Shown: positions 34,104-47,065 of the stretch, one piece after another
Position numbering within the stretch: position 1 is the first letter of the stretch
Layout: the number at the start of each line of letters is the position of its first letter
NCBI RefSeq assembly: GCF_009870125.1
Contig: NC_046679.1
Location: 13,206,001-13,270,000, forward strand
Reading direction: 5' to 3'
Origin: Drosophila pseudoobscura
Taxonomy: Eukaryota; Arthropoda; Insecta; Diptera; Drosophilidae
DNA length: 64,000 nucleotides
Notes under the pieces: generated by a model
Databases searched by the model: none
What the model was told of the DNA's origin: nothing
Seen by the model: only the letters and a program-made list of their open reading frames with translations
Program-made: the position numbers and the translations under genes

Positions 34104-36718
34104 TCTGTGCTACTTCACTGCGGGGTACGGAAAATAAGAGATATTTAATATACTTGGCTAATTGGTGGAACTTAGACTGTGCTTACGTTTGCCTCTTACA
34201 AGCCTTAAAGCGTTATGTTATCCTTAACCCTTATGATAAGCCAATGCAAAATGTATCTTAAAAGCTGCCAATCACCAACAAATGCTGTGCGTGAATATGT
34301 GTATGTGTGTGGGTATGGGAATGATATAGTGTGTGCGTGTGTGTGTGTGCTTCATGCGATTGTCCTTCCTGGGATTGCCGTGCTCCAGACCGCGGGGGAG
34401 TCAAAGTCCTGCACCCACAGTGAAAACGCCTTGCCATTTTACTTGTTCTTTTTATTATTTGCAGTTTACACAGTTTTCTTCTTAGTATTTCTCCTCTTCC
34501 CCCCACCCGCTCTTCCCTCTGCTGCTTGTGGGTATTCCCGTTTTATATATGCACTATATATATTTATCGTTTTTGGGGATCTCTATAGTTTGGATCTCTA
34601 TCTTCTGGCGCTCTGCTCTGCTCTGCTCAGCTGCTGAAAGTGTGAAATGTGTCTGAGAAGGTGGTGGCCAAAACGCATTTGGAATGCCTGCCGAAATGTT
34701 GCTACGAAACTAAACGTGCCACCACGCCCCCTCTCTCAATGGGGTCTTAGCCTTGTCTTAAACATTGTCTTAGCTTGGCTTTAGAAATATTCGATTTCGA
34801 GTGCAGAAGCGTTTCATTTTGTATGGTATCCTCTTCTCCTGCTGTTATAATTCGGAATATTCTTAATAATATATTGTTTTTGTATTTTGTTTTTGCTAAT
34901 TTCTTATGCATACAACTCCCATATCATGTCTCATCTTCGCCTTCGCCGTAAATAAATTTCAGTTTTTTTTTGTCACTTGTAGTGTAAAAAATAAAAATAA
35001 AAACCTAGAGTTTGTACAAACACAACAAAATCTAGAGTTTCGTACAACTAATTTTCTTTTTCTACTCTTTTTTTTTTGCATCCACGTTAAATGTAATATA
35101 TATAAATTTTGGAGATTTTTTGTTTGTTTGTTCAATTTTGTTTTTCACTCAATTTTATAAAAATAACTAATCGAAGGCGGCTTAGAGCTCTTTGTTTTTC
35201 TTTTTTCTGTTTTTCCTTGTCTCTTAATGATGTTGTGAGTGTTTCTATATGCTTTTACATTAGATTATTTTTCGTTTCGTCTTCCTTCTCTTAAATTTGG
35301 TTTAAATAGCTTTATAGTTAGGGGGTCGGGTTGGTTGTTTTTCTTCATAGACGATTCGGCTTTAAGAATAGTGTATTTTTTCTTTCCTTTTTACAGCTAA
35401 TTTCTTTAGATTTATCTTTGGATAATCAATCATGTATCATGGATTTGTGTTATAAATACTTTACATGTCTTTACTTTTAATTTGTTTATAATTTACAATT
35501 TTTTTTTATACGTCTAGTATATTTTTTTTTCTTTCTTTCGTTCATCCTTTTTTGTTTTTTTTTTTTTGTGTATAACCTATTATCTGTTATACTTGATTTT
35601 TGTGGAGTTTTTCCGTTTTTGGATCGAACAGTAAGGACCTCAGGACTTGAGGCTTTAAATATAGATCTGTTTTTTGGAGAAAGGTTGGGTTTAAAGGGGA
35701 TTTGGGGTTAATTTCTGGGTTTAGGTTTCAGTTTCATTTTGAGCCGTTCTCGCAGAAATCACAATAATTAAACGTAGGCAATAGTTTTTTATAATAATAA
35801 TAAATCGAATAAACAAAACAACGCAAATTCATAAAGCTTTGTACTGAAAGGTAAAAACTGAACAAAAGATTCGATTAAGGTCTAGAGAAACGTATACGAT
35901 AAGCTATCAAAGATAAAGAGATAAAGAGCCAACGAAAGAACAATGTTCTCTCCTCAGCGGAAACACAAAATTGTTTATAATCAACGAAATACTGTGGTTT
36001 ACGAAAACAAAACGAATTGATTCCTATATATCCTATATATATGTAAAGTATGCTATATATACTCGTATATACTATACTGTATATCAGTTAATGTTTCATT
36101 TACCCTGCCTTGCACTGAACTTGAACTTTGCTTTTCTTCAATGGGAGATTCTGTTATACCATTTTCATTTTCTTTTTTATCTTTTCCATTTTTTGCATTT
36201 TTATTATTTTTTATTTATTTGATTCTCGATACGGGTTTTGTGTGTGTGTGTGTTTTGTTGCTTTTTGGATGACCCTGTCATCGAACGAAAAGCGTCTTAA
36301 CATCTCTTTTAAGGAACGTATTGTGATAAAAATGAAATCATGAGCTCTTCTTGGCCAGTGAATGTTTCTGTTGTAGTTTCTGTTGCTGTTGTTGTTGGTG
36401 TTGATATTTTCTGTTCTGTTGTTATGTTTTGTGTTTAGAAACAAGAAATTTCAATTTTTTATCGAACAACTAACTATACGTGTTTGTGTGTGTGTGTGTT
36501 TGGGTGTATGTGTGTGTCTGTGTTTGGGGTATGCCTTATTTGGGCTAATGGTTAGCGTCGTTGTACGATTATCTTCTAGACTTGCGACCGCGCTAGCTCT
36601 TTGATATTGTTAGATTCTAGATTCTTGTGTTGGGTGTGTCATCTTCTGAATTCGTGTGTTTGTGTGTGTGTGTGTGTTTCCTCGTTGTTCTTGTAAATAC
36701 GTTCTCTTTGGTGTTCTT
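34104..36718. other. Spacer between eIF4G2 (3' end) and the shootin-like gene (5' end)
   Basis: The sequence next to 34104 is 5' UTR and upstream intron of the shootin-like gene. The part next to 36718 is the eIF4G2 3' UTR. On the plus strand 34860-36720 is very T-rich (A-rich in the transcript sense), with (GT) runs at 36239-36252, 36484-36499 and 36660-36677. No coding region is convincing. The boundary between the two genes cannot be fixed from sequence alone. Confidence 0.5.
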
Positions 36719-39700
36719 CTATAGATCCCCGATGAAGCCGCGCAAATTGTCAATGAAGGGCCTGCGGTAACTGGATGAGTGTTCGATCTCCAGCTTGTAC
36801 CACTTGTCGAAGGATTCCTTGGGTATCACCTCGGAGTCGTACAGCACGCTGAACGCATTACAGATGGTATCGTACGCGGCCATCTCGTCCTCCAGCTCGG
36901 CCATGAAGTGCTCCTGCAGCGAGTCAACTGTCGCATCGATGCAGGCGATCTCCAGCGGCTCCTGGGCATCGATGCACAGACGCAACAGGGGCGTGCAGCG
37001 GCTCCTGAAGCACTCGGCGTTCAGCTGCAGCGGTTTTGGGCTGCTGCCGCTCTTGCCGGCGGCCTTGTTGTTGTTTGTTGTTGCAATCACAGTCAGTGCG
37101 AAATCACAGCAGAGGAATCGCGTGAGCTCCCTCACAAAGTCGGCGGAGACGCCGACATTGGTGTTTATATAGTCAATGGCCATGTCGCCAGATTGTCCCA
37201 GCAGATACCTGATCCGACCCACATGGTCCTCCGGGGAGCGCTGCAGCGGCGTGAGCTTCACCCTCTGGCCACCAGTTTGGCCCTGGCTGGAGTCCAGGAA
37301 GTAGAACTTGTTCGACTTGACAAAGTCGCGATGCTTGCGACAGTCGCCCCAGAACATTTGGCCTCGATCCAGCTTGAGCTCGCTGTGCCACAGCTTGCGT
37401 ATGTAGCCGGCACCGAACTCCCGCACGAAATAGTTGACGAAGGCAAACACAAAACGCTCCGTGACGTAGAAGTCCTCTTGCCAGCGGCGGTGCCAGATAT
37501 CCTTCAGCTCCAGCCGACCCGCATGCATGATAGGGCCCAGGAACTCGAACACATACCCCATGCCGTTGGGCACATCCACCAACAGGTCGGGCAGGTCTTC
37601 GGCAAATTTCGCGTAACCCTGAGCAAACGTCGCCTTGTCGATGGCCTCCTTGGTCATCAGGAACGCAAAGACATTGGCACAGGCCAGCCGCTCCTGCCGC
37701 TTCACTGTCGCCCGGTGCAGATAGTCCATGAGCAAGTAGTGCACCACGGCCGCGTGATACTTCGCCTGAAGCGACCGCCACATGCCCAGCACCTCTGGCT
37801 GCCAGTTGCGCTCGTTGAGGGCCTCCTCCACCAGCTTGGAAATCATCTCCTGGCACTGTTTCCCATCCAAGGTCGCGTGGATGTGCGACGGTTCCTGGCT
37901 GCTGTTTCTATTGCCAGGCTGTGTGGGAGCGCCAGCCGACGCTGGCTGCTGCTGATACGGCGAGTACGTGAAGTTCTGTCCCCCGGAGGTCGCGCGCTTT
38001 AAAAGGCTGGTGGGTTGCCCACTCGACGGAGTGGCGCTCACCGGACGATTGCTGACACTGCGCCACTGGTATTGCGACGAGTTACCCAGCTTGGCGCTAG
38101 AGTCGTCGTTGGCGTTGCTGCTGCTGAAGCGCAGCTTGTTCGGATCGATGCTGAGGGCCTGGTTGTCCTGCTGCTGTTTGTTGTGCGACTTTTGCAGAAA
38201 GTAGTTGCCGCTGTCGTGGCCATGGGCGCCGCCGTGTTGATGCTGCTTTTGCTGCTGATAGTGCCCGCCGCTCTGTGGGCCCATGCTGACTCGTCCCCCA
38301 TGCTGCTGCTGTTGATCCTTGGAGTCATCGTGCTTGTGGCGCTGACGGCCGCTCAGCTGCTGCGGCGTCACAGGCTGATCCCAGTTGCGCACGCGCAGGT
38401 CCAGCACATCCTGCATCATGAAGCGCACGCGGCTGCTTATCTTAAACTGCGGCTGGCGGTTCGACGTGGCACGTGAACGATTCACGATATCCTGAATGCG
38501 GCGGAATATCTTCTCGTTGCGATCGCGTAGCTGGTACTGGTCGGGCAGGGTGCTCTCCAGCAGGTGGCCCACGGTGGTCAGCAGCTTGCACATGTACTCG
38601 AGCTTTTCCTCGCAGCCGTGCTCCAGCAGCGACTCCACGCAGTGCAGCACACGGTCGCTGGTCAGCGACTGCAGCTTGTAGAGCTCCCCAATGAAGCGAA
38701 CAGTGCCCCAGGCGCGACGCCGAAACTGATACTCCAGGTCCTCCATCTCCGCCCGCAGCTCGGCCTTGCGAGCCGTATCAGTGCTCTGGTTCATCTTGTC
38801 CATGGTGGGCTGCAGCTTCTTGGTCTTGGCATTGGCGTCGTTTACATTCGACTCAAACTCGTGCTGAATCCGCGTGATGAGGGATGAGGTGAAGAGCGAT
38901 TTGTTCTCGGCCTTGATCTCATGGAACAAAACCTTGCAGAATCGCGCATATGTGGGGGCAAAGTTCGGCTCACTGATGGTCTTCTCGAAGATCAGCAGCA
39001 TGACCTGGAAAGGGATTATTGAGAAGCTTAAATTATGTGGAAGAAAACCTCCTTGCGTTTCTTACATTCGTCATCTTGCTCTCGCTATCCATCTTAATGC
39101 TGGACATCTCCTTGAGCAGCACATCGAAGTTATCCGGCGTCAGCTTGTTCAAAATGCCGCGCACCTTCTTCAGCACACCGTCAATGTCGCCATCTTCCTC
39201 CGAGGCACCACCACCACCACTGGCTGCGGCTGGAGCCTTGCGACGCAACGGCTCCGGCTGCCAGGCATTCTCGCACTCCGACAGCTTGATCTCCTCTTTG
39301 AGCGACAGCTGCACGCGTATAATGTCCATGTGGCGTTGATTGGAGCCCGAACTGCCGCCGCTACCAGCACCAGGACCACCCATGTTACCGGAGCCAGAGC
39401 CAGAGCCCATCTGCTGATGGCCGCCGTCGTGATGCTTCTTATTCGAGCCGCCGTGGCCGCGTCCCCGCTTGCCCGGCACAAAGTCCAGCGATTCGTTGAA
39501 GTTGATGTGCTGATACTGTGAAGCGTGCTGTTGCTGGTGGTTGTGGTGCTGCACGTGAGCATGCGGATGAATGATTAGGCGGGGCACGAACAGCTGCGAG
39601 ATGCAGTCGCCCTTGTGGCAGGGCACCAGCGGGGCCTTTCGCGAATCGGCAAGTTCGCAGAGTTTGCGTAGTTCGTCCATGGAGTAGCGGATAAACTTCA

Positions 39701-42700
39701 CGGTGGTAGCGGGCGTGGCTGTCGCCGCTGCGGGCGTGGGACTTATAGAAGGGGAACCCGGGGGCAGGGCCTGTTCTTGTTGTTTCTTGGCGCCGCCCTT
39801 GGGCTTTGGCGAGCCGGAATTTTTGCGTCTATTGTGTACCGGAGAGCTTTTCTTGCTACTCGAGGTGCTGCTAGAGGTGCGCCCAGCGCTGATGCTGCTT
39901 GCCGTAGTCGATATATCCGTGGTAGTCGTACTCTGCTTGGGAGCGCAGTCCACGTAGTCAGTGCTAAAGCTGGTGCTGCTGCTACTGGCTAATGTCGGGG
40001 TGGTGGTGGTGGTAGTCGAGGCGGCGCTGGCAGCGTTGGGCACCGATATCTGACTGCTCTGCGAGGAAACCTCATCGCGTGGATCCTCGCTGGGCTCCGT
40101 TACCGTCGAGCTGGACCAAGTTGAGCTGCAAATGAAACCTATACCGGTCTCGGTCTCGTTCTCTCGGGAATCCTCCTGGAAATCGCCAAACTTCAGATCG
40201 GCCACGGCGACACTCTCCTCACTCTTCGTGGGCCATACACTGCAAGGAGCAGGTCGGCAGATATCATCCTCTCCGCACGTGGAACCACTGCTGTTGAGGA
40301 ACTCCAGTTGTGGCGTCATCACCCCATGTATGTCCGTTGTGCTGGGGCTATCTCTTAGCAAGAATTTTGAGACTATTTCATCGATTGGTATGTGATGCTG
40401 CTCAGCCTTTGTTTCGGCAACGTTTTGTTCCTTTTTCTCCGCTGAAAAGAGAGATATTCCAGGGTTAGATTTCCGCTTAATGCTGGATCAATGGCCAGGA
40501 CTGTTGTACTTTATACTTACGTTCTAGTGCGCTGCTCTGTTTCTCATTTACTGCGAAATCATCTTTTTCGTCATTGTTGTTGTTGTGGCCAATCTGTGGC
40601 GTCTCCTCTTTGGGTTGCACGTGGTGTGGCTTGTCACTTAGACTAGAACTTACGCTAGAATTACTACTAGATGATGCACTAAGCTTATCAGTCGTCGGTT
40701 GCGCCTTCTCTTCAACAGCTGCAGCTGCTGCTGCCGCTGCCGCCTCTGCCCTTTTGGCTGTCTCTGCAGACAGTTCTCCTGCTGATACTGCCGCTGGTGT
40801 TCCTTCTTCTGCCACTGGTCTTGGAGGAGAAGCATCAGAGTTATTGCTCGTGCTATTGGCTTCTGCGCCAGCCTCTGCTTTCTCCATGCTACAGCTAATG
40901 TTGTTGTAGATGCCGCTGCTGCCCTGGCTCTGATCACTGCTGTAGTTTGTGGACGATGATGGCGACGGTTTGATCAGTTTCTTCTTTTCCATCTCTTTTG
41001 CACGCTTCATAACCTTGCGATTCTTTTTGCTTGTCGTGTTGGTGGTCGTGGCGCCCGTAAGCAGCACCACAGCCGGCGACATGCGCGTTGAAGGCTGTGT
41101 GAATGCCACTGGGGCTCTTCCTCCAGCGTTATTATGTTGCTGCTGCCTCTGTTGCTGCGTCTGTTTCGGTTGATGCGTGGGCGTGGAGGCGGCCGACGAG
41201 GATGTCCCTGAACTCGTGGTGCTCGACGACTGCCGCTGCGCACGCTGCTGCATCGACTTTTCGTTGGATGAAATAAAAGGCTCGACCAATGCTGCCGCTG
41301 CAGCTGGAATCGGAGCTGCGGTGGATGCAATGGATTTTGTGGGCTTCTGTGCAGGCGGCGGCTGCTGCTGCTGCTGCTGTGTCTGTCCTGTCTCCGGTCC
41401 TGAAGAAAGCACCGAATCGCTTCTGGTCAGGATGGTGATGCGCGTTCCTGCTAAGGCGGCTGCCTTGGCCACGTCATTCGCTATAGATGTGGGCGTGGCG
41501 GTGCCTGAAATTGTTAAATGTGATTCGTTGATTAGTTTCACGAGTCGCTCTGTCTGGATTTATCCTACTTTGCTTGTTGGCCGACTTGGGACGCTGCTGC
41601 TGCTGCTCCTTGGCCAGTCCAGGCTGTGTGCCAGAGCCGTCTGCGCCTACGCCTCCGCCTCCTCCTCCTCCAGCGCCTCCGTCTAGGCTCTCTGTTGAAT
41701 TCAACTCCTGATGGACCATCGGCAGACTGGCATGGGTCTCTGTTGCATTGTCCACTGAAAGGGGGGAGAGGTACACATGAAAAGCAGAGCCTTCGATTAG
41801 TCCGTATCGCATGTGCATACCGTTCCGAGTAGTATCTGTATAGCTAGTGTTCGCCCCAATCTGCGACCCTGGAAATATCGAATTGTTGCAACTTAGCGTT
41901 TCTTTGTTGGTGTCTCTTGTGGTGTTTTTAGCAATTTCAAATGTAAATTGAAATTACACTTGCAAAATGTACAAAAATATATGGTAAATATCCCCCTGAG
42001 TGTTGATCGAAAAAATTTTGTTTGTGTATCAAAATTAACCAAAAAAAAACGAAAACATAATAGAGGCTTGCTATGTTTCTGTTTCTTTATGTTTTTCTAA
42101 TGTCAAAACAGGGGGAGGATAAGGAAACACTTACCATCGGGGCTTTGCCAAAAGCTAAGATGATCATCGGATGCATGGCTCGAATGGGCCAGTATATCCT
42201 TGACAATGGTGCTTATCTGTTCCTTATCCGTGGTGCAGGGAGGTTCCATGACGGGGGCGCCCTGATCCGCAACTAAATCCACATAGACCAGGCCACCAAT
42301 GTGCTCGGGCGACGGCTGCAATGTCTGCAGCTGCTCATCCACCATCAGGCCAGCCAGAGTAGCAGTCGCAGGCCCTGTTCCAGTCCCATCGTCCACCACA
42401 GAGAGCAGTGATGTTGAAGCATCCACCTCCATCAGAATGGGAGGCAGAATCTGGTACTGACACATAGACACTTCATTGTCCAGAACTGGAGTGAGGTTCG
42501 GTTCCTTTTTGATAAACACCGAACTCTTCGGATCGAGGACATCCTCATTGGTGTCCGGATGTATGATGGGTATGGCGTGGCGTCGCTCTCGAACCTTCTC
42601 CGAGACTATGGCCAACGGCTGGACAACTGCCGCTTGCGGTGCCACCAACGAGGGGCCGGGCGCAAAGCCTCCTCCGGCAACGGCGGGTACTACAGGTATA

Positions 42701-44166
42701 ACGCTCTGCACTGCAGAAGCCACACCCACTCCAGGCGGAACTCCAGCCACTCCTCCGACTCCCAGTCCTACTCCTCCGACTCCCAGTCCTACTCCTCCCG
42801 GAACGTTGGCCGCCAGTGATGGTGGGGCATTGCTGGTTTGCATGTGAGGATTATATGTGTGCAGGCCGACGCCGCCGCCTCCTGGCGTTGTATTCGGCGG
42901 CTCTGTCAGCATAGGCGCTGCGTTGATCCCAGTCGGAGGGGCCAGGGCTAGGTTTGCCATACAATTCGGCTGTATATGAAATGGGGATGCCCCGTTGACG
43001 GCTCCGTTGCGAGTGCTTATCATGGGCGCCACAGATCCGGTCGTCGTTTGGTTGACCATCGCGGCACGCGGCGTTGTGGGCGCTCCCACAGTATAGGCAT
43101 AGTAGCTCTGATGCTGGGGCGTGGCCGAGCGCTGGCGTATACCCCTGTGGGAGTTGCTGCCAGTGTTCACATTATTGTTGCCGCCGTTGGGCGTACCTGG
43201 ATTCCCCATGATGGGGTAGTACGTTAGCTGGCCAGCTCCTGGACCAGTGCCCAGCTGCTGCTGCTGGGCTGCTGACTGCAACTGTTGCTGCTGGGCTGCT
43301 GACTGCAGCTGTTGCTGCTGGGCTGCTGACTGTAGCTGATGCTGCTGGGCTGCTGACTGCAGCTGTTGCTGCTGTGAGTGTGCGGCTGCCGTATAGAAGG
43401 CGGCTGCTGGGGCGCCGCCAGCTCCGTTCGAGAATGCCACGGGCTGCATGCCCATGATCTGTGCGGCTTGATTGAATGGTAAAAAGGCGGTGGTCAGGAA
43501 ACCCGAAGTGGGGGCCCCAGCTCCATTCCCGCCGGTGGTTGCGATCAGTCCAGCTGACTGCGAAAAGTGCGGTGGCATGCCGGTACTGTTTAGGCCCCGC
43601 GACAGGCTGGCGTTGTTACTGGGCGACGACAGCACACCATTTCCGTGCCCGTGGAGGTGCGTATGTTGCATCAGGGTATTGTTGGCGGCGGCGGCGCTCA
43701 ATTGGAGTCCAGCGCCGCCGCCAATGCTTGCGTTACCGTTACCACCCGGGAGGTGGCCGTATGTCTGATAGTAGAGGAGCGGATTCGATAGCGTTTGCTG
43801 TTGCTGTAGTTGCTGTTGCTGAAGGTGATGTTGCGCCACCTGCTGCTGTTGCAGCAGCTGCTGCTGCTGGTGTGGATGAAGGTTGCTGTGATTGGTGACG
43901 TACAGTGCGTGCGCCTGCTGTGGGTCCTGCTGTTGGGGAATCTGTTGTTGCTGCTGCTGCAGCGTCGAAGGGTGATGCAACAGTGTGTTCCGCGTCTGCT
44001 GTTGCTGCTGCTGCTGCTGCTGGACCGCTTGCTGCTGTTGCTGCTGCTGCTGCTGGTGGAGGTGATGGTGGTGCGCCGAATGCGCCGTCTGGTGGTGATT
44101 GTGGTTCTGCTGGTGTATTGACTGTGGCCTGGTTCCCTTCCCACCCCCTCCCGTTTGCAGGAACAT
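36719..44166 (-). CDS. eIF4G2: eIF4G2, eIF4G-family translation initiation scaffold
   Basis: eIF4G proteins bridge cap-bound eIF4E, the helicase eIF4A and eIF3. From memory, fly eIF4G2 is the germline-enriched paralogue needed in spermatogenesis. Coding exons (minus): 44166-42135, 41868-41821, 41754-41569, 41504-40521, 40441-39066, 39004-36719; 6912 nt, 2303 residues with phases matching. The first part is Q/G/P-rich and low in complexity. A PABP-side segment contains HAIPIIHPDTNEDVL (about residue 530). A candidate eIF4E-binding helix IRYSMDELRKL lies near 1334. MIF4G starts near 1505 (VRGILNKLTPDNFDVLLKEM; LLIFEKTISEPNFAPTYARF). MA3 is near 1930-2070 (KLVEEALNERNW), and a W2-like end covers about 2170-2303. 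The start at 44166 (MFLQTGGGGKG) follows an acceptor TGCAG at 44189-44188. An upstream coding exon cannot be excluded. Confidence 0.88.
43250..43380 (-). repeat. eIF4G2: In-frame 30-bp tandem repeat and Q-rich region in eIF4G2
   Basis: About four 10-residue units (LQSAAQQQQ type) follow one another, encoded by CTGCTGGGCTGCTGACTGCA on the plus strand. Longer glutamine runs lie at 43795-44060. All repeats keep the reading frame. Confidence 0.85.
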
Positions 44167-46780
44167 GGGAGGACCTTCGCAGGATCTGCACGCACGCATT
44201 CACGCAGAGCACACAGTCACAGTCACAGACACAGACACACAGAAAGTAAAGCACCGGCCCGCGCGGCACGCCAGGAACAGAACAAATGTACAACAAATCG
44301 TTATGTTAGTAAGATGGAAATGGAAATGAAAATGCGAGGATGATGGTCTGCAGATTATTGTAAAAAGCGTGTATTGGCATGCATTCGTCTGTCTGTGAGT
44401 GGGTGGGTGTGTGTGTGGGTGGGGTGGGTGACAATGGAAGGAGAAAGAAAGCAACCCAAAAAGCGGCATTACATGCAAATTTAACCTGGCTGTTGTTTGC
44501 TGTTGTTCCCGCTTATGACTAACGCAGTTAAACCATATGTTCTCTCTCCATCTCTCTCTCTTGGGGCGACTGAATTGCCTCTCAATTGAATGGCTCATCA
44601 TCAATTGGCTGGCTAATGATGTCACACATTCTCCAGCGGGGCGTGAAAATATCCAAAACCGCCGATCGAAGATGGTCAAAGCTCTGGCAATCGCCAGTGC
44701 CTTATCTGCGTGTTTTATCAATGGAAAAACAGTTGTCGCTGTGGCACGTCCCAGTGTCGCTACGCAAAGAGCGGTGCGGTCTTAAACGATGACACACACA
44801 ACAACAGGTGGCGCACACAGCAGCGAAAAGCAAAAACAAAAATAAAAAACAAAAAACCAAACTTGAACAAAGAAGCGGCTAATGGAAGAAGACCCCGCGA
44901 CGGGCGTGGGAGCAGCCCCAACCTGTTTGGCAGTGCAACACTTTCCACGGCCCACATGCAATCAACAGTCAAGATTGCCACCGAGTGGTAAAAGTATTGG
45001 CCATGAACAGCATTTGCATTTTTGTGAGGCAGGGCCCACTGTAATGGTGGTATCCATCTACTCTTGGCCTAGAAAATGCCTGGCATTTGGGGCCAACAAC
45101 CATCTGACAGTGCAACCACCTCATTTGGGCCGAATGCAGACGGGAAAACGGGGGAAAACCTGTTCCCCAACGAAGAAGGCAAAACGCTGGCCACAGAGAG
45201 TTTCACGGGGCCTGGCCTTTGCCTTTCTACTCGCTGCATTATCAAGAAAAAAAAACGAAAACTGCTTGCGCGGAATTCTCACTTGTTTCTTCTTTGTTTA
45301 TAAACAAAAACCAGTTGGGGTCTGTGTGGGTGCAGAACAGAGAACAGAGCACATATCTCTGATTGGAAGCCACCGTTCGGTCCGATTGAAAACTGCTGAC
45401 AATGCATCAGAGAGGGAGATAGAGGAAGAGGTGTACATGCGTGTGTGTGTGTGTGTGGTTCGTATGTGCGTATGTGTGCGAGTGGGAAAGCAAGAGGGAA
45501 CAACAGCTCCCAAAGGCGTAGCGAAAACTTAAGAAAAAATAATAACTATGACAAATTATTTACACTAAGAAAACGAGTATTATTTATCTAAGTGGTGTAT
45601 GTGTGTGTTTTTTCTATGGGACTGATTGCGCTTACCGCTTCCCGTACCGACTCTGCGTCCGCTGCTCTTGCTCCTGCCGCTGCCTTTTTCCGCTGCTGCG
45701 GCGGATACAGCTACTGCCAAGCCCCAATGTGGGGCGTAATGTGTGGACGTGCTGCTCCTCCGCCCAACTCGGGATTAGCCGTGCCTTTTGTCTCTGCTGC
45801 GGTTTTCTCTGTCGTCAGACTCGTGTGCTCACCCGGAATATTTTTCGAATATTCCATGTAGGTATGGACGAAACACGCGAGTTTCACACGCACATTCGCA
45901 CCAACAACTGAGAACAAGTATTTACGTATGGAAATATTTTGAAAAAATGTAGCTACTGCCAAGTTTTACGGTAATTTTTTTCTACAATTGCAAGAAGAAG
46001 AAAATATCGTTTGCTTAAATTTTGCAAGAGAATCAAGTTACAATTAGGAAATATTTCGTTCGTGTTTGAGTTGAGTTTCCGATCAAGGCTAGGGCTGTTG
46101 TGTTTTTGTATCCCCCAAAAATTGTGACTGAGGTTTGACTCAAATTTCAGTTTTTCCTGCGCCGAGGCGTTGCTTGTTGTTTTTGTCCCGTCGCCTTTTT
46201 TGTCGAGTCGTTGTTTCTGTCGGTGTGTCGATGTGTCGGTGTGTCGGTACTTACTCGATTCGCTCTCACACACAAGCACAAGCGCACATTACCATTACAC
46301 AAAATGAGGGAAACGAAAAAAAATGTAGTTCCACGCGGGGAACACGCTAAATGGAGTACTCGCACTATTTCTTTACATTAGTTCATTGTTTTTCGCACTT
46401 CGTTATGTATATTTCGTTTTATATTGGTTACAAACAATTTTGTAATTCTATAAAATTTTCTTGGTTAGCTGTGTGTTTGTTTTTTTGCGTTTGCTTACAT
46501 TTGCACAATTTACTACATGGCAACTACACGGTAACTACAAAAGAGAAGAAAAGGAGGGTATGGACAACAGGCAAAATGGTCCAGAATATGCATCGCATTT
46601 AAGGAAAAATCGACCCCTTTCGACTAATATCTTAATTTACCTTGAAGTCGATTTGGTCCGCAAGGTACATTGTCCTCACACGCGAGGTGAGGTTCGTACG
46701 AACCTTTCACTGCGCCTTGGCTGTTTTCGCCTGTCGTCTATACCTTTTTGTATAGACCATTCAAAATCAGAGTAGCAAAA
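44167..46780 (-). other. eIF4G2: eIF4G2 5' UTR / upstream intron region
   Basis: The region includes (GT)/(CA) tracts and a candidate short exon ending at 45831 (ATG at 45857, MEYSKNIP, donor GG|GTGAGC). Its phase does not fit the TGCAG acceptor at 44188, but would fit an acceptor after GCGAAG at about 44178. No other coding frame is convincing. Confidence 0.45.
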
Positions 46781-46860
46781 GTCGATAAATTATATCGCCT
46801 GGCCCTCAGAAATATACGAAAACATACCGCCTCATGTTCAAAATATACCGTAAATGTACT
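46745..46860 (-). promoter_or_regulatory. eIF4G2: Presumed eIF4G2 core promoter
   Basis: On the minus strand CGGTATATTTTG, then CGTATATTTC (motif 6 type) and TTATCGACTTTTG (related to the DRE motif TATCGATA) occur in order. The spacing to flanking text is like that in the mbc upstream region. The transcript start is not visible; the position is inferred. Confidence 0.5.
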
Positions 46861-46985
46861 GACGAATTAAACTTCCATTGTATATATCCTCGATTTTGAT
46901 ATTTCATGGAATATTATTAGCTTAATAAAACATGCCATGCCCACACAATTTTATCCAATTAATAAACCTTTTTTTTTATACCGTT
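46800..46985 (-). repeat. Dispersed repeat copy C, upstream of eIF4G2
   Basis: Read on the minus strand this copy carries GTGTGGGCATGGCATG, CTAATATTCCATG, ATCGAGGATATATAC and AATTCGTCAGTACATTTACG followed by GTATATTTT. The blocks and their order match 3760-3958 and 4640-4865. Confidence 0.7.
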
Positions 46986-47065
46986 TTTATATACAGAAAT
47001 ATACCGATATACCGTAAACATACCATCGGTTCAATTTTGACCTAACAAATTACCGAAAAGTATTA

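Noticed and set aside
36779..38002. 407-codon plus-strand frame opposite eIF4G2
   Set aside because: It is a shadow of the MA3/W2-coding exon on the minus strand.
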